Of a DNA stretch of 64,000 nt, positions 1 to 13,600 are shown one piece after another. The stretch covers positions 315,846-379,845 of the forward strand of contig NMRA01000004.1 of NCBI GenBank assembly GCA_002633005.1. Direction: 5' to 3'. The position numbers and the translations under genes were made by a program. The first letter of the stretch is position 1. Every line of letters starts with the position of its first letter. Under the pieces are notes generated by a model, which saw only the letters and a program-made list of their open reading frames with translations, was not told the origin of the DNA and did no database searches. The DNA comes from Phoronis australis. Lineage: Eukaryota; Phoronida; Phoronidae.

Positions 1-80
1 AATCTCACTGAGCTGAGCTCTTCCAGTCGTTTATTAAACCCGCGCCTTTTGCCCAAACACAATAGTTGTGACTGAGTTCG

Positions 81-203
81 CTGGTTAGTCCGGTCAACCG
101 GCTAAGGCACCTGATTGGGTTAAAAGCCGGAAGTCGCCACCGAAAACCAATCGGATGTCTTAGCCGATTGACATGGTGGAACCGGAGAATTCAATCAGGT
201 ACT
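81..203. repeat. Palindromic inverted-repeat element, copy 1
   Basis: The left arm (GGTCAACCGGCTAAGGCACC, then TGATTGG) is repeated in inverse as CCAATCGGATGTC-TTAGCC and GGTGGAACCGG, with a short loop between. A second, better paired copy with the same core lies at 36701-36819. This suggests a small non-autonomous DNA transposon or foldback element. Confidence 0.65.
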
Positions 204-1687
204 CTCTGTATGTAGGCAACTTATCGTAAAATATACCTCCTTTTGTTCCTTAGAAACGATTTTTAGACTTCAGAAGAATAAAAAGTTGGTTATTGCCTCA
301 AACCAGGCTCCGGCGTTTGGTTGCTAGTCACGGTGGGTTAGATTCAGCCGCCGAAGTGGTGAGGAAGGCAGCCATGCAAGGAAATTGTAGGCATTTTATT
401 GCAACCATTTTCAAATCAAACAAAGGATTAGAACGCAATGACGTTGCTTAAGTCGACTATCCTTGCGTTCAATAAGGCAAGCGCTTCGAAGCACTTTCCT
501 TAGTGAACACAAGGCTGGATACACCTATTGTGTACTTACAAACTTTGATGGCGTTGCAAAAATGATTTTTGTGCATTGTTCTTTAGGACACAATGCCTCG
601 TTTTAGCATTTATAACGCAAATGTGAAAGTGCGCGTGATCTAAATGTGCAGAACGTTTGGACACAACACCTCGTTTTCGAGCATATTAATTGGCGAATTC
701 GTGAAAGCAGGTAATAGTTACTTTAAACAAGCGGTAGGGAGCACTGAGGAGAAAGGATATCCCGGCATTTTTTCCAAAAAGCGCCAGTTATGTTATTGAT
801 ACGCATGGTCGTAGATGTGGACTCTGGTTTTGGTACCAAAAATGCAATTTCCGGTCGCTCGCTCTGCAGGTATACGAAAAACCTGCGTTAGTAAAGTCAC
901 TAAAGACATTTTCCTTGTTTTCTTTCCTAAAAATTGTAGTATTGAAGTTACTATTTGTAAGTGATTATTCTATCAAGTGATTTATTCATAAACGTATACA
1001 TTGATGAAAATCTTGGAAGCAAGCGAGAAGATTCGTGTATTTTATACATAAAAAACAATCATCAGAAAGTACTATCTCAGTTGTCATTTGGTGTTATTGC
1101 ACGACTTTTATATACGTAACGATGTCACAAAATAGTAGCAAAATACTCTGAAATATTCAAGTAACTAATGGTGCTTTTTATTCTCCCGCGATCTCAAAGT
1201 TTCTTTTGCAAGGCACTGAAGTCAGGAAAAATGCCACTGCTGATTCTCACTGAAGAGAAACGCATCAGCTGTGTTGAAAAAGCACCAAAATCTTGGCGCC
1301 ATGGAGCTGCACAACTGGTTGTGTTTGGTGCGAAATTTTTGTTCTCTCCAACAGCAACAAGTTGAGGCACTTTTTCCAGTTTCGACGCACTTCAAATAAT
1401 GTGGCTCCTGAAGTATGAAAAACACCATAAATTCAAAGTAAAACGTCATCCAACGTTACTCAAATATTTTCGAATATTCTTGTTAACATTCTCTTGCACC
1501 CAATATATCTTGGTATTTGGTTATCCATGCGTTTGTTTTATACACGAGTCAGAGGTTTTGTACAATGAAATGTGCTAATATATGTATGCATTTAGGCCCA
1601 CGCAATGTCACCATGCCTATCGGTGATTAGCACTTGTGCTAATGTATTTCTTGTTTTGCAGTTTCCTGTACCAATGTAAAATTTACA

Positions 1688-1742
1688 TTTTACTTACTTA
1701 CTTACTATGAGTTTCTTACTTGCTTGCTTGCTTGCTTACTTG

Positions 1743-1801
<59 letters not shown>

Positions 1802-1836
1802 GCTTGCTAACTTACTCATTTACTTACGTTCTGCAT
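1688..1836 (+). repeat. TTAC/TTGC tetranucleotide microsatellite
   Basis: Long run of TTAC units with interspersed TTGC variants, upstream of CHT copy A. Confidence 0.95.
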
Positions 1837-4044
1837 AGGGAAAGCGCCGTGTGTAAATCACGCACGTTAATTACAGACAGTACTTTCGTATAGTGGCCAA
1901 AGCATAGGCAGATTTAGGATTTAGGCCCCCCCCCCCTTGGCTGCCGCAAGCAAAATGAAACAGCAATAGCTTGAAGCGTGAGGAAATATTGAGTTCAGCA
2001 ACTAGAACTGGTAGCGGATAGGGGGGGGGGCACCGATAGGTTTTCTCAACAGAAGGTCCACATCCAGACCCCGCATTTCAGGCCGCATGTGCACATGACA
2101 CATGCCATCGCGCTTTGCTCAATTCCCCGAGGCAACATGTTGACCCCCCTTATGGTATCCTAGATCCGCCACTGCAACGATAGCACAGGAGAGAGGGTTC
2201 TGCACGTGCTTAGATCGTGTAGTGTTAATGAAGCACTACTTGTAGTTAATCTGTGTCCTGACCCGATGTCCAGACAAGCGCTTGCTTGCAGTTCAAGAGC
2301 AACTTTGCTACAGTCCCCGGCCTAAGAACAAGACGATCGACCGCAAGTGACTCCCCCGTGTGGTCAAAATTTAAATTCATGCTACTTGACCCAGCTATTA
2401 AAGAATAAACACAGCTCACAATGTACCCCATGGCATATATTGTACACTTGTGGGCGTTTTTATTCAGGACAGACATGTGACCGTTTACCTGAGGAGCAAT
2501 ATTAATCCGGCGTTCCAAACAGCTGGGTACAGCATAGCGAAACGTACTGGGGAACAGCTCTTGTTTTGCAAAGATAAGAACAGTGGGGCTGTATCCAGGT
2601 AATAAATACTTTATAAGTTTTGAGCGTAAGTATATACGGGAAGGGTTAGCGCTGAATTTGATAAGGTCTGATTCTCTGAGATTGAATAGTCAGGAAATGA
2701 ACTGAAAGTGAAGAGATAGGGCGAGTTTGAAATACGACAAAGATCGGGGCAAAGATAAAGAGTACACAGATTATAGGCTACAGGTAGTGGTGGCGAACAG
2801 GTGCTTGTAATCCATTTGAGGGACTGTCTGTGTTACTAATAGAGCTCAAAACTGCCTTCATGACAACTGCCTGCTTGGTTCGACTCCGGCCGCGGGTGCG
2901 TCCCTTGTTGGTGTGTTCTTTCATGATCGACCTACAACTTCAAAGGAGGAGGCGATGACAGTGGGGGATTAAGGGGAGTCGGACACTCCGTGCTGGTCCG
3001 TTTTTAATTAGCAGAATTTAGTGATATAAAATGTCCCTACAGTCCACTGCCAAACCCCTTTTGTCGGTGGACAGTGATACTGGATCGGCCCTTGAACTGC
3101 AACTCGGTGGAACGATCTCATGTCGCTCATGAGGTAGGCACCGGATAAGATACGGGAGTGCGTTGCGTAGTAGACTGAGAGATTCTGGTTTCTACGGTAC
3201 TGAGCCCGGCTACGCATTAATCTTGTGTCTATGCTTCTCACGTGAGTTGAGGTATAATTGAGACAGCAAGGAAAACCCGTCTTCCTCCTCCACAAATTAT
3301 GCAAGGCGCCAAGGGTGCACGTTCCTTTTATTAAATACAAAGAAACGTGTTCATAAACAAAAATGGTGTGTGTGAAAAGCAATGATACACCTCGTCGGAA
3401 AGAAGGACGTTCCAATGCAAAAAATGCTGTGAGAAAGTCCGTCCGTGCTGTTCGGAGAAAAGAATACTGGCAAATCGTGGCAATAAATAGTCGGGAACTA
3501 GGTAGTCCGGCTACTGAAAGTAACGAAAGCGTTCAGGTTCTGTGGATATGCTACATCTACATGATTCACCAAAAGGTAAATTAACGCTACAAATTTTTCG
3601 GCTGGCGATCGGTAAAGGATCTGGCAACCCGTTACATTTGAATGGATGAATGGTAGTAAAAGGGAACTCGCGTGTTATGCGTAAGAGGCCATGCCAACGC
3701 ACTTAAAAAGGCTTGTCACCAATGATAACCGAAGCCACTAAACTCATCAGCCGTTGTTGCAGTTTATGTGTGGTAATGAATGTCCCACCTGGTGTTGTTG
3801 TAATAATGGTATTGGGTTGACAGTTGACAGGTCATGCGTGAACTATCGTGTTACCGTTGTTGACCAGTGACACGTCACGCGTAGACTATTGTGTTACAGT
3901 GTTTTTAACCTGCCGTGACGTCAACCTGACTGCTGTCACTAGGACCCGATTCCGTAAACGCCCAGAAGCAACCTTGCGTTTCTTGTGAAAAGTCTTCGCT
4001 TAGGAAGTTGAAAAAGTAAATTAAATGCCATAATTCAGCTGTGC

Positions 4045-4220
4045 AGCTGAACCTCGCCGACCACTCACTTCAGTGGCCGACATTTTGCGAAACACTTACC
4101 CTTCACTCTTGTGATTTCGAGGGATTTTCTTCATTGCAAGAAACTTGGTATACGGAACGCTGACAAGCAGAGTTGTGCTCCGTGGGGCTACTGGAGTTTC
4201 TTGCGAGTTGAACAGTCATG
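4045..4220 (+). repeat. Dispersed repeat family member (copy 1 of 3)
   Basis: Begins CCTCGCCGACCACTCACTTC, followed by CATTTTG, GTGAAACAC-like, TTTCACTC-like and CATTGCAAG-like blocks in the same order as at 41935-42080. A shorter related copy lies at 26525-26600. No coding potential or obvious ends. Confidence 0.55.
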
Positions 4221-4466
4221 CAAGTCTTCGTGACTAGACGTATTACAGCTAACAAGCAAGGCACGTAATAGTACTAGTTTTCACTCTCAAGTGTCTTGCG
4301 TTATGGGGCGGGTCCCAGTTTTTAGTATAATTTAGTCACTTTCCAGCTATTAAGCTAATTCCCAGTAGAAATTACTGTCTAAACAGACAGTAGCAATCTC
4401 AATTAGTTTGCTGAGTAACTAGGTTTCTGAATAACAACATCTTCCAACAGGTAAAGAGATCTCGCC

Positions 4467-4641
4467 ATGGCAGTTAGCATACCAGGAATCATTTCTGTCG
4501 TGGTCTTTTACCTCTTGATTCTCGCCATTGGTATATGGGCCGGAAGGAAGTCTAAGTCGACGGAAAAGAACGCCAATTCTGAAGAAGTCATGCTCGCTGG
4601 TCGAAATATTGGCGTGATTGTGGGTGTTTTTACAATGACAG
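4467..4641 (+). CDS. SLC5A7: CHT copy A, coding exon 1
   Basis: Encodes residues 1-58, with the first membrane helix and the GRNIG...VFTMT motif. The donor is G|GTAATA (phase 1). A possible 5'UTR acceptor (CCAACAG) ends at 4450, so at least one upstream non-coding exon is likely, as also suggested for copy B. I cannot locate it. Confidence 0.93.
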
Positions 4642-7600
4642 GTAATAAGATTTTTATGCACCCACATTTACGAATGCCGTTATCAACGGTCGTGCGTCGT
4701 CCGACGTCAGCTGCTGTATCTCCCAAATCTAGCACATACGTTCCAATGGAGTTGAAGACCGATGACGACTTTTTTCGGACCGATCCGACTACCGCTCTAT
4801 TCCCTAGTGGGAATTTTTAGGTTTTTACATTAGCCTCGGTATCCTTGAATTCCTTGATAGATTTTTATAGGTTTCTCTTAAGGAGACGGCGGCACTTTCC
4901 CCTTTTTTGAAAGTATTTGACGTATTATGTGCCACGCAGTGGCCATTTCCAAAAAACTGATTAAGTTTTTGACGTCTGCCTCACCGCTTGAAGGACCATT
5001 ACGAAAATTAGCAAGTGTGTTTCTGCTGAGAAGACCGCGGCTGGCGATAATTTTCGAACGGTTTGAATACTGTTGCGCCCACTTGTGGCAATTTCTTTTT
5101 TTTGCATTCATGACTGTAGCTCCCGATTCCTTTACAGAATCTTTATTAAATTTTGCAAGTGTTTTCCTATAAATGTGACAACTGCTGACCACGACGTTTT
5201 GGTCCGCTTTGACTACCGCTGTAACTCCTTTTGGCATTTTTTTGTTTTTACGTTTGCCCTTGTAGCTTAAAAGTTTCTTGGCGTTTGGAAAAATTATCAA
5301 GACGACAGCATCTTTCCATTTCTGTATGGATTCTATGTTTTCTGTGCCATCTAGTGGCCATTTTAAAATATTTTCGAGTATTTTTGACATCAGCTCTGTA
5401 TCCGCCAAACCACTCAGCTGATCACAATGGAAGTTGGCAGCTAACTTGTTCCTACAATCAAGAGCACAACAGACTGTGTTTTCAGGAAGTTTTAAGTAGA
5501 GTGACAATTCTTTCCCATCTGCGACTGTATCTCTTAAACTGTTTGAAAGATATTTTTGAAAGTTAGCTGGACAAGTCCAACTACCGTTGCGCCTCCTAAT
5601 GGGATTTTTTATTTGCCTCATTATCTTTGGAGTTTCTTAACGGATTTTCACTTTCGAATGATCTAATGGCCACTTTTATGGTGCTAATAAACGCCGGTAG
5701 AAGCCTACGGTTTGTGGTGCCGTCGCAGACGTATTGCGAATCTCCTTGTTGCTCTTGTAGGTAAACTTAGTAACTAAGTTACTAATTCTATATACAGGCA
5801 CAGACAATAACTCTATATGTAGAAAATGTTATTCTATCGGTAGATGTAATAACTCTACCGATAGAGTTTCAAGTGTACCGATAGGCTTAAAAAGCTTGGC
5901 CACTCATCGGCAGATCATATCTTGGTGAAATAGATCGAACGCGTCTCGCCTGCATTGAGAATTAGCTGTTTATCCCTTGACATTCTACTTCTACAAAACG
6001 TAGGACAAACGAACAAGAGAGATGACAATTGAGTCTGATCATGGTTTTCTTTGCTGGAGAAGAAACTAACGTGTAAGCGCACATGTGGAGAATTTTATTT
6101 AAAAAGAATGGTTAGCCTACACGATCAGGTCAAATAGACATTTTGTTCGATAAATAAATGAAGTGCATTAGTTTACTAAGCAAGTGACATGTTTGCGTCG
6201 TGCAGCATGGCGTGATCTTGATGATATTATGTTAAATTTAGCTTGAAGCGAAATTGAGATGCTGAAAGTTGTAAAAAGTGTTCATACACGTTTAGCAGAT
6301 ATGTCAAACGTTTAACGACGGGCAAAATCTTTTGAATTCTGACCATTCAGTCATCACGCTTGAGCTGATCGAAGATTTTGTGGTAATCATTTTTTGTACA
6401 GGCATATTTGACTCCTTCAGCGTTGTCATCGGTTTTACGGCTCGTCGACCTGTTGCTACGCCACTTAATCAAGCGTGGGATTTTTGCTAAAAATAATCAG
6501 AAAATTAGCGTCTCTCAGTATACTCACACTCAATAGGGGATGCAGAAAGTGGTATTATGCTAGAAAAGTTTGTGGAAGAAGCCAAAAATAGGTTTTGTTT
6601 CAGAGTATTGTAACAAGATACGATGTTTTGTAGACTCAATGTGAAATTTACTTATAAAACAGTGAGGGAACAGCGTTGCGTCCTGCCTTTACTACACCTT
6701 TGAGATGAGAAATTTTGCTCGCTTTCCATATGATGAATTTCTTGCAAGGCCCGTTTATGATGCTCTGATACACTTTCATTTCAGCCACGTGGGTGGGCGG
6801 AGGTTATATCAATGGTACGGCAGAAGTAGTTTTTACGCCAGGCTACGGCTTGGTGTGGTGCCAGGCACCAGTCGGATATGCTTTAAGTTTAGTTCTGGGT
6901 AAGTAATACGACGATTCGACTCGATATTCTCCCGTGTTTATTGATCTTCGATACTTGTATTCAGTGTAGTGGAGTCGCTTGTGTTCCATCCGTGCCCGTT
7001 TCCATACCAGTTGTTCCGTTTAGACACTCCATCGCTGTTTAATATTGAATATTGAGAACGAGGCGTGTTCTTAAATACTCTAAACATGACCAAAAACACA
7101 GTTACAGAGGTTGGAAAAGGGAGCATCGCGTATAATAAATGAAACGCGAGAAAAATGGGGGCATTCGAGATGGTCAGATGCAGTCTAGTGCCGCGAAGAA
7201 CTCCATAAAATATAGTAAGCAGCAATTAAAGGCCTAGTATGGTGCCAAAATGACTATTTTTACATCTAGAATACATTTATTGATGAAAAACATCAAAATA
7301 CTGTGTCATAGCATACTCCAGTCGTTAATTAAGTAGGCCTTCAACAATACAGTAGACCCATCACGAACCCCATTTAGCGCCAAAAAACTCGAGATGGTGC
7401 TTGCACTAATCGAAGTCTATGACATCATCGTTGCAACGAATTTGGCTTTCACCGTGTATCCACAGTACTGGAATCAGAGATGACTGGCCATTTAATTTAG
7501 TGCAAAATACGTGGAAAATCAAGGAAACACATTAATTTTTCATTTTATGTCAGTTAATATTAAAATTAATCAAAATTACTACCTTTAGAATTGTTATTCA

Positions 7601-10600
7601 ATTATTTAGCACACATTCTAATACGGGCCCGTATGGGAATCCCCGGGAGCGTGACTGGGGCCGTCGAAACAGTCGGAAAAACAAAACGCTTCGTCTGAAT
7701 TGTTATCAGCAATTTCACAATGTTTATTATAAAGTGTAATTTGTTTGATACAAAAACTTTAGGAACTTTACATTCCTGTCTTTTTGAAGCCGAAGGTGTG
7801 AACGCTGCGCGATTCCAATACGCATGGCTGTCGAGTGTGTGTCCCGTATTGGTAGGCCTATGGACGACAATAGGGCGTTTAATTTAGTGCAAAATACTTG
7901 GAAACGTTACAGCACATAGCAGCTTGATCTTTTCGTACACAATATGCAATGATATTCAAATCCACTGAAAATTTTATATTAGAATCTCAATTTTCAAAAT
8001 AAGTCGCCTTGAAATGCTGCAACCCGTAATCGCCGCCATTTTGACTCGATCAAGCTAAAAACAAATGAAAATTTAATAGAGACCGGGTATGAGTCGTGTT
8101 AGTCAACTCGTCGTGAAACTTACATCGCAGAGCCAACGACCGACGGCCGGGGTGCATGCAAAATCTGGGAGACAATTCGGACACTCACCTTGCCCGTTGC
8201 CAGTCGTTTAAGGGAAGAACAATCTAATAAACGTCATTTTCTAGCATTACTCTTCGCCTTTTGAGTTTTGTTACAAAGAAAGTCTGTTGTCCTTTTGAAA
8301 ACAGTACGCTCGTGACACGCGCACGCGCCGTACTAAAATTTTGAGACTAATTTTGGGACATGATAACAGCTTCGCAGCAGTAAAGTTTGTTCTAAATACG
8401 GTTTGCTGGTCTTAAAAATGCTAATAACTTGTTACGATATGAGACCAGTTCCGACAATTTGTTGTGACATTACGCAACCTCGTGGCAGCAAAGAACAGTT
8501 GTTAGAAGAATAAACCGGGGGGAAAGAAATTGTTCAGGTCGGGTGACGTAATCGCCAAATGCCGATTCCCAAGAGCACACTTCACATTTTAGCTGTAGAT
8601 GAGCGGTAGAACGATAATTCTTCCAACACCGGTTAATAATTTGGTTTGCTCAAAGAGTGGTGCAGCTTTTAATGACACTATTTCTGAGTCACATTTTATT
8701 TAGTCATTTTACCCACATTGACGCGAAGCTGTAGATTTTGTATATAGCTTTGCACCAAGCCTAAAACAGATCATGCCGATCGGGAAAGTTTGTCGCTAGC
8801 CAGTCCTTGTCGTGGATACGAATCTATTCCATGCACGGCACACGACGGGATCGGTGGGGAAGTTGTGCAAATGTATCCTATTGCCGCTGACATTGCTACA
8901 CCCGCACACCACGCAACGAGGCATTTTAGCCAAGAGATCGACAAGTACAGAACGTCCAAGAAATGGCACTAAGCTGTTATCCAATGTGGCTCCCCAGTAA
9001 TTTTGTGGCCACGATGATGTCATATGAACCACTTTACGGTGATTGGTTGAGATTTTTCTGGGGCGCTCGAAGGGGCTACCAATTATGAGCGGTGTAATTT
9101 GCGTCGCAATTCATTACTTTCCGTGGTATGTAAGAAGCAAAAACAATATTTTTATGAACAATACATACATGTCTGGTGTCAAAAAGGTGTTTTAGCCGCT
9201 GGAGGCTGTCTTTAATGGCTAACGATGGTAAGGTGTTGATGATGACCCGGTGATAATGGCCATCCCATTATAGTCACAGCTAAACAGACGCTGCAAGATT
9301 ATTCAAGCGCACCCAGACGGGACTCGGGGTTCTCGCCCCCCCCCCCCAATTTGGTGAACTGGACCAATAGGATAGGTCCGCCTCAAAGAAACAAAACTCC
9401 GCAAAAGTATAAAACGAGGCAAAAGTCTACTTTTAAGCAGGAACAACCAAAATTCGGCGAGTGCACAATTTATGGTTCTGAACGTACCTTATAAATCTTA
9501 GTAAAAGGTCCACATTCTCAAAAATTTAAGTCCTCCATTTTTAGGCTGGGTCTGCGCATGATTATCGTTAGCAAGTTCACACGTCGGGGCTTCAAATAAA
9601 ACCTCGTACTTTCCCATCGAGTACTCTGAAACAAAACATTGTTCTGTAACCCTCGACAACCTTCAAAAGTTTGGAACAAAATTTGAAAACTTCTTAGTCT
9701 GCTAAACGGGCAAGCGTGACCAACGCTTTATTTAAGCGAGTTACACAACAACTTTAGGGAAAGACCACCCACCAAGAGCATTGATACCCAATTTATGACT
9801 CGATCAGAGAGTATGAATTTTTACTTGAATCCTTTTTTCTCAATATTCAAGGGGGACGCAAGTGATATATTAGCAGGTGACAGAATGAGGATTCGTTGAA
9901 ATCACCGAAACGGGGTTTAGTATTTTTTATCTGGAATCGGTTTGCATTGTGCGACTAACAGGAAAAGCATAACAGCTTTTTTAGCGCGAGTTTATTGAGA
10001 AATGAGGTAACGTCTGAATTTTTTTCTACTCCAATATGTTTCAGGAGGACTCATCTTTGCGCGAAAAATGCGCGAACGTGGTTACGTGACGATGCTGGAC
10101 CCACTACAAGAGAAACTTGGCCATGTCATGGGGGGCATACTATATTTACCTGCACTTCTGGGAGAGGCGTTCTGGTCAGCAGCCATCTTGTCTGCTCTTG
10201 GTATGTAACCGCCAACTCGACCTCATAAACACAGCAATAGAAGTAGCCAAGTTTGGAGTAAAGTTCAGTTGCTGTTTCGCGGCAAGGAAAATCTAGCCAA
10301 AATCACATTCTCTCGATCAAAACACACGGCAATATCTCGTGTAACCTCGCGAAGTCTTGTTTTTCTAGTAAGGTCCAATCGTTTACTGAACTCTACCCTG
10401 TTCTTATACCAGCAACTGGAAGCCGAGTTGTGCATTGGAAGAGAGTGGCGCCTCCTCTGGGAATTTCATAAGAAAATATTGAAGTTGCGAATCTGTCAGA
10501 AGTGATAGGCTGTCTGGAAAATACTGGCCATGAATTTTCAGGCTCTTAGTAAAGGTGACAGTGTCGTCAGTGGACTCCTTTTGCATAACTATTGCTCTAA

Positions 10601-13600
10601 TATCATTAAGTAAATGTGCAAATCCATAATCCGTAACCGCACTGTCAGACCAGGAAGTCATGATTTTGGACGATTTCGAAAGGTCTTCATGGATGAGAAA
10701 TATTCGTTTCCCTCAACAAGACGTTTTTATTTCATAAAAATCTGGCAAAGTCATTTGTGATCCCCGGAACATTGGTTCAAGAGGCAAAGAACTTCATCAT
10801 CTACTGATATTCAATATTGATAGGAGCCAATATCTGCGATCGAAACAGCCATGCACATTTTGTTAACCGAATACTATACTGAAAACTGGTCACACAATAT
10901 AATAATAATATTGCATGTAGTCAAGTTATCGGCAATTAAGTTTGTAATGTACTGGCAATATCCGTTTTCAACATTTTCCAGGGAGCTCACTGACAGTGAT
11001 TCTTGACTTGGACCACATTCCCGCCATCATAATATCTGCATGTATTGCAGTCGTTTACACATTCTTCGGTGGGTTGTATTCGGTTGCCTATACAGATGTT
11101 GTCCAGCTAGTTTGCATATTGGTTGGTCTGGTAAGCATTCGTTTTATAATGCGCCCACGTATTTATGTGTGGACTCATTATGTCATCATCTGCGTCCGTC
11201 CGGACGGCGTCCGTCCGGCGTACGTCCGGCGTCCGTCCGGCGTCCGGCGTCTGCTGCTCTATCTCCAAAACCAATTTACGTATGTTCATGAAATTTTGTA
11301 CAATTGTTCCTTTCATAGATAGGACGGCATGAGCGAACTTTCGGACGGATACGACTACCGGCGTGCCCCCTAGTGGCAATTTTAGTTTTTTACGTTTACC
11401 TCTATATCTTCAAAGGTCCTCATCGTATTTTAATAAAATTTGGTATATAGGCATCTATTAGTGAGACAACGGTATCCTCCCGTTTTCGGAATGATTCGAC
11501 ATAGTTTGCGCCATCTAGTGGCTATTTTTACTGTTTTTGATTCTGTTTTGACGCCCACCCCTCTATCAACCAAACCGCTCTAAGCATGTGAAAATTGGTA
11601 TGTATGTTCTTAGTATAAAGAGGACGATTGACGATGATTTTCCGACGACTTCGACTGCTGTGGCGCCTCCTAGTGGCAGTTTTGTTTTTTTGTGCCTGTG
11701 TCTATGTCTCCTAAACCATTTGCAACATCTTTACTAAATTTAGTAAGTGCATTTATATGAAGTTGACAATGGACGACGACGACTTTCGGACAGATCTGAC
11801 AACTGGTGTATCACCTATGAAGCTAACAACAGACAATGACGTCTTTCAGGCGGACCCAGTGAACATTGTGCCCCCTTGTGGCAATTTCATTTTATTCTGT
11901 TTTCCTTTGTTTCTCTGAAGTTCTGTGATGGATTTCTATGAAATTTGGTGTATAGCTTTCTATTAAAGAAGCAATGACATGTTCACGTTTTCGGACGGAT
12001 TTTATGTTTTTGCACCATCTAGTGGCCATGTTTATGACATAAATAAGCAACCCTAAAAGCACACCATTTGCGATGCATTCGTGGGCGCATTTCAACGCTC
12101 TGCGTTGCTCTTGTTTTTGTTTTTTCTAGTGCTGTATTGAAATGTCATTAGCGGTTTTTATATGCGCTAACTGCGAAGCGATACCGAAGCTAGTTTACAT
12201 TGAAACAACACGTGTAGGTGAGATAAAAGGTCATATATATTATGACAAACTAAACTACTACAGATATCGATAAATACAAAAGTTATATAATATGTTGAAC
12301 TGTAAAGGTGGGTGACAATCTGCCGAGGTACAAGGCAGCAATGAAGACATACACAAGTGTTGAACGAGGAAGAGAAGTAACACTATGCGGAAGCAAAACA
12401 GCAACACCAGGACAGCGACATAGGAAAATTTAGAGTAAACAGGGAAGTAAGAAAAATTGGTTTGAGGGAAGGAGGGAAAGAGAAATTGATTGAAAACTCG
12501 AAAATTGGAGGGGATTATGGACGATGGCTCGGTGTTGCGACAAAACAAAGAAATCACGTGGTACAGTTAAACCAATAATCGTAGAACAAAGAGGGTCACT
12601 GATTCGAGAGTCCAAACAATATGATAATGAGGACGAAGCAGTATAGCTTACATAAAATAATTTAATACTTAAATAGTATTTATAGAAATGTCTGAACTCT
12701 GAAGGACTTTTCTCGAAAGTACTCTTTTGTTTTTGATTTTGTTTCTACGTTATGGTAGTAATACTAGTAGTGGTGGTGATGGTGGTATTGGTAGCGGTTT
12801 TAATGGCGGTGGTAGTGGTGGTGGTGGTAATTGTGGTAGTGGATGTGATGGGGTTGGTGGTGGTGTTGAAGATTTGTAGGTATGGGTTGAATTTAACAAG
12901 AAATTGGTGTTTCTCTAAAAACAATTATTGACGAGAAGCAAAGTTTCAGACATGCTTCCCTTAAACATGCTATTTCCTCACGTATCACATATAGGTTCTG
13001 TCCATTCCATTTGCTGCCACTCACCCTGCCGTCAGCAACATTGGCGAGACTGCTTCACGTTGGTTGGGAAAGTATGATGTCAACTACACGGGGATGTGGA
13101 TAGACTCGGCACTTCTTCTGATCTTTGGAGGGATTCCTTGGCAGGTAAACGGAGTGCACTGAACGAAATAATTTCAGAACATCATAACAGGGTAAAATCG
13201 TCATGTACATTCCTCCCTTACGTTTTAGTCGATCATTCTGAATAGACTAAAGAGTTGATGCAGCTGAGCCTGAAATCATGTGTTGAATTCACATTAACTT
13301 CACATTTGATTTGTTTAGTTTATGAATAGTTCTGTTGTCTTTACAGGCATATTTCCAGAGAGTGTTGTCATCCAAAAGTGCGGGAAGAGCTCAAGCACTT
13401 TCATATGTTGCCGCTTTTGGTTGTATTGTGTTAGCGGTTCCACCAATTATCATTGGCGCCATCGGTGCATCTGCAGGTATGGCGTGTCATTTCTTCTTTA
13501 AAACTAAACTGATGCATGTACAGGTGTGGACATTAATCATCGTTGTTTATTGTAACGAAGTCTGATAAAGTTGTGACGACCTTGTATTCGCTCTGTGGCT

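Larger units (their letters stand above)
1..4450. other. Upstream non-coding region of CHT copy A
   Basis: I see no supportable coding exon here. The stretch holds a palindromic repeat near 81-203, a TTAC microsatellite at about 1688-1836, short homopolymer C and G runs near 1927 and 2020, two imperfect copies of a TGACnnGTCAnGCGT motif around 3825-3885, and a copy of a dispersed repeat at about 4045-4220. The promoter and any 5'UTR exon of copy A should lie here but cannot be placed by eye. Confidence 0.5.
6899..10044 (+). other. SLC5A7: Intron 2 of CHT copy A
   Basis: Non-coding apart from a THAP-like relic on the minus strand near 8.8-8.9 kb. It contains a direct repeat of TTTAATTTAGTGCAAAATAC at about 7494 and 7878, and a poly-C run near 9338. 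Confidence 0.7.

Noticed and set aside
2851-2910. GGTTCGACTCC resembling a tRNA B-box on the plus strand
   Set aside because: No A-box at the right distance and no cloverleaf could be drawn.
3008-3415. 135-codon minus-strand frame
   Set aside because: Composition and content look random; no domain or neighbours support it.
4878-5621. 247-codon open frame on the minus strand
   Set aside because: It lies wholly within the tandem-unit repeat, shows no known domain, and its internal repetition (for example LAKF / LANF segments) follows the DNA units.
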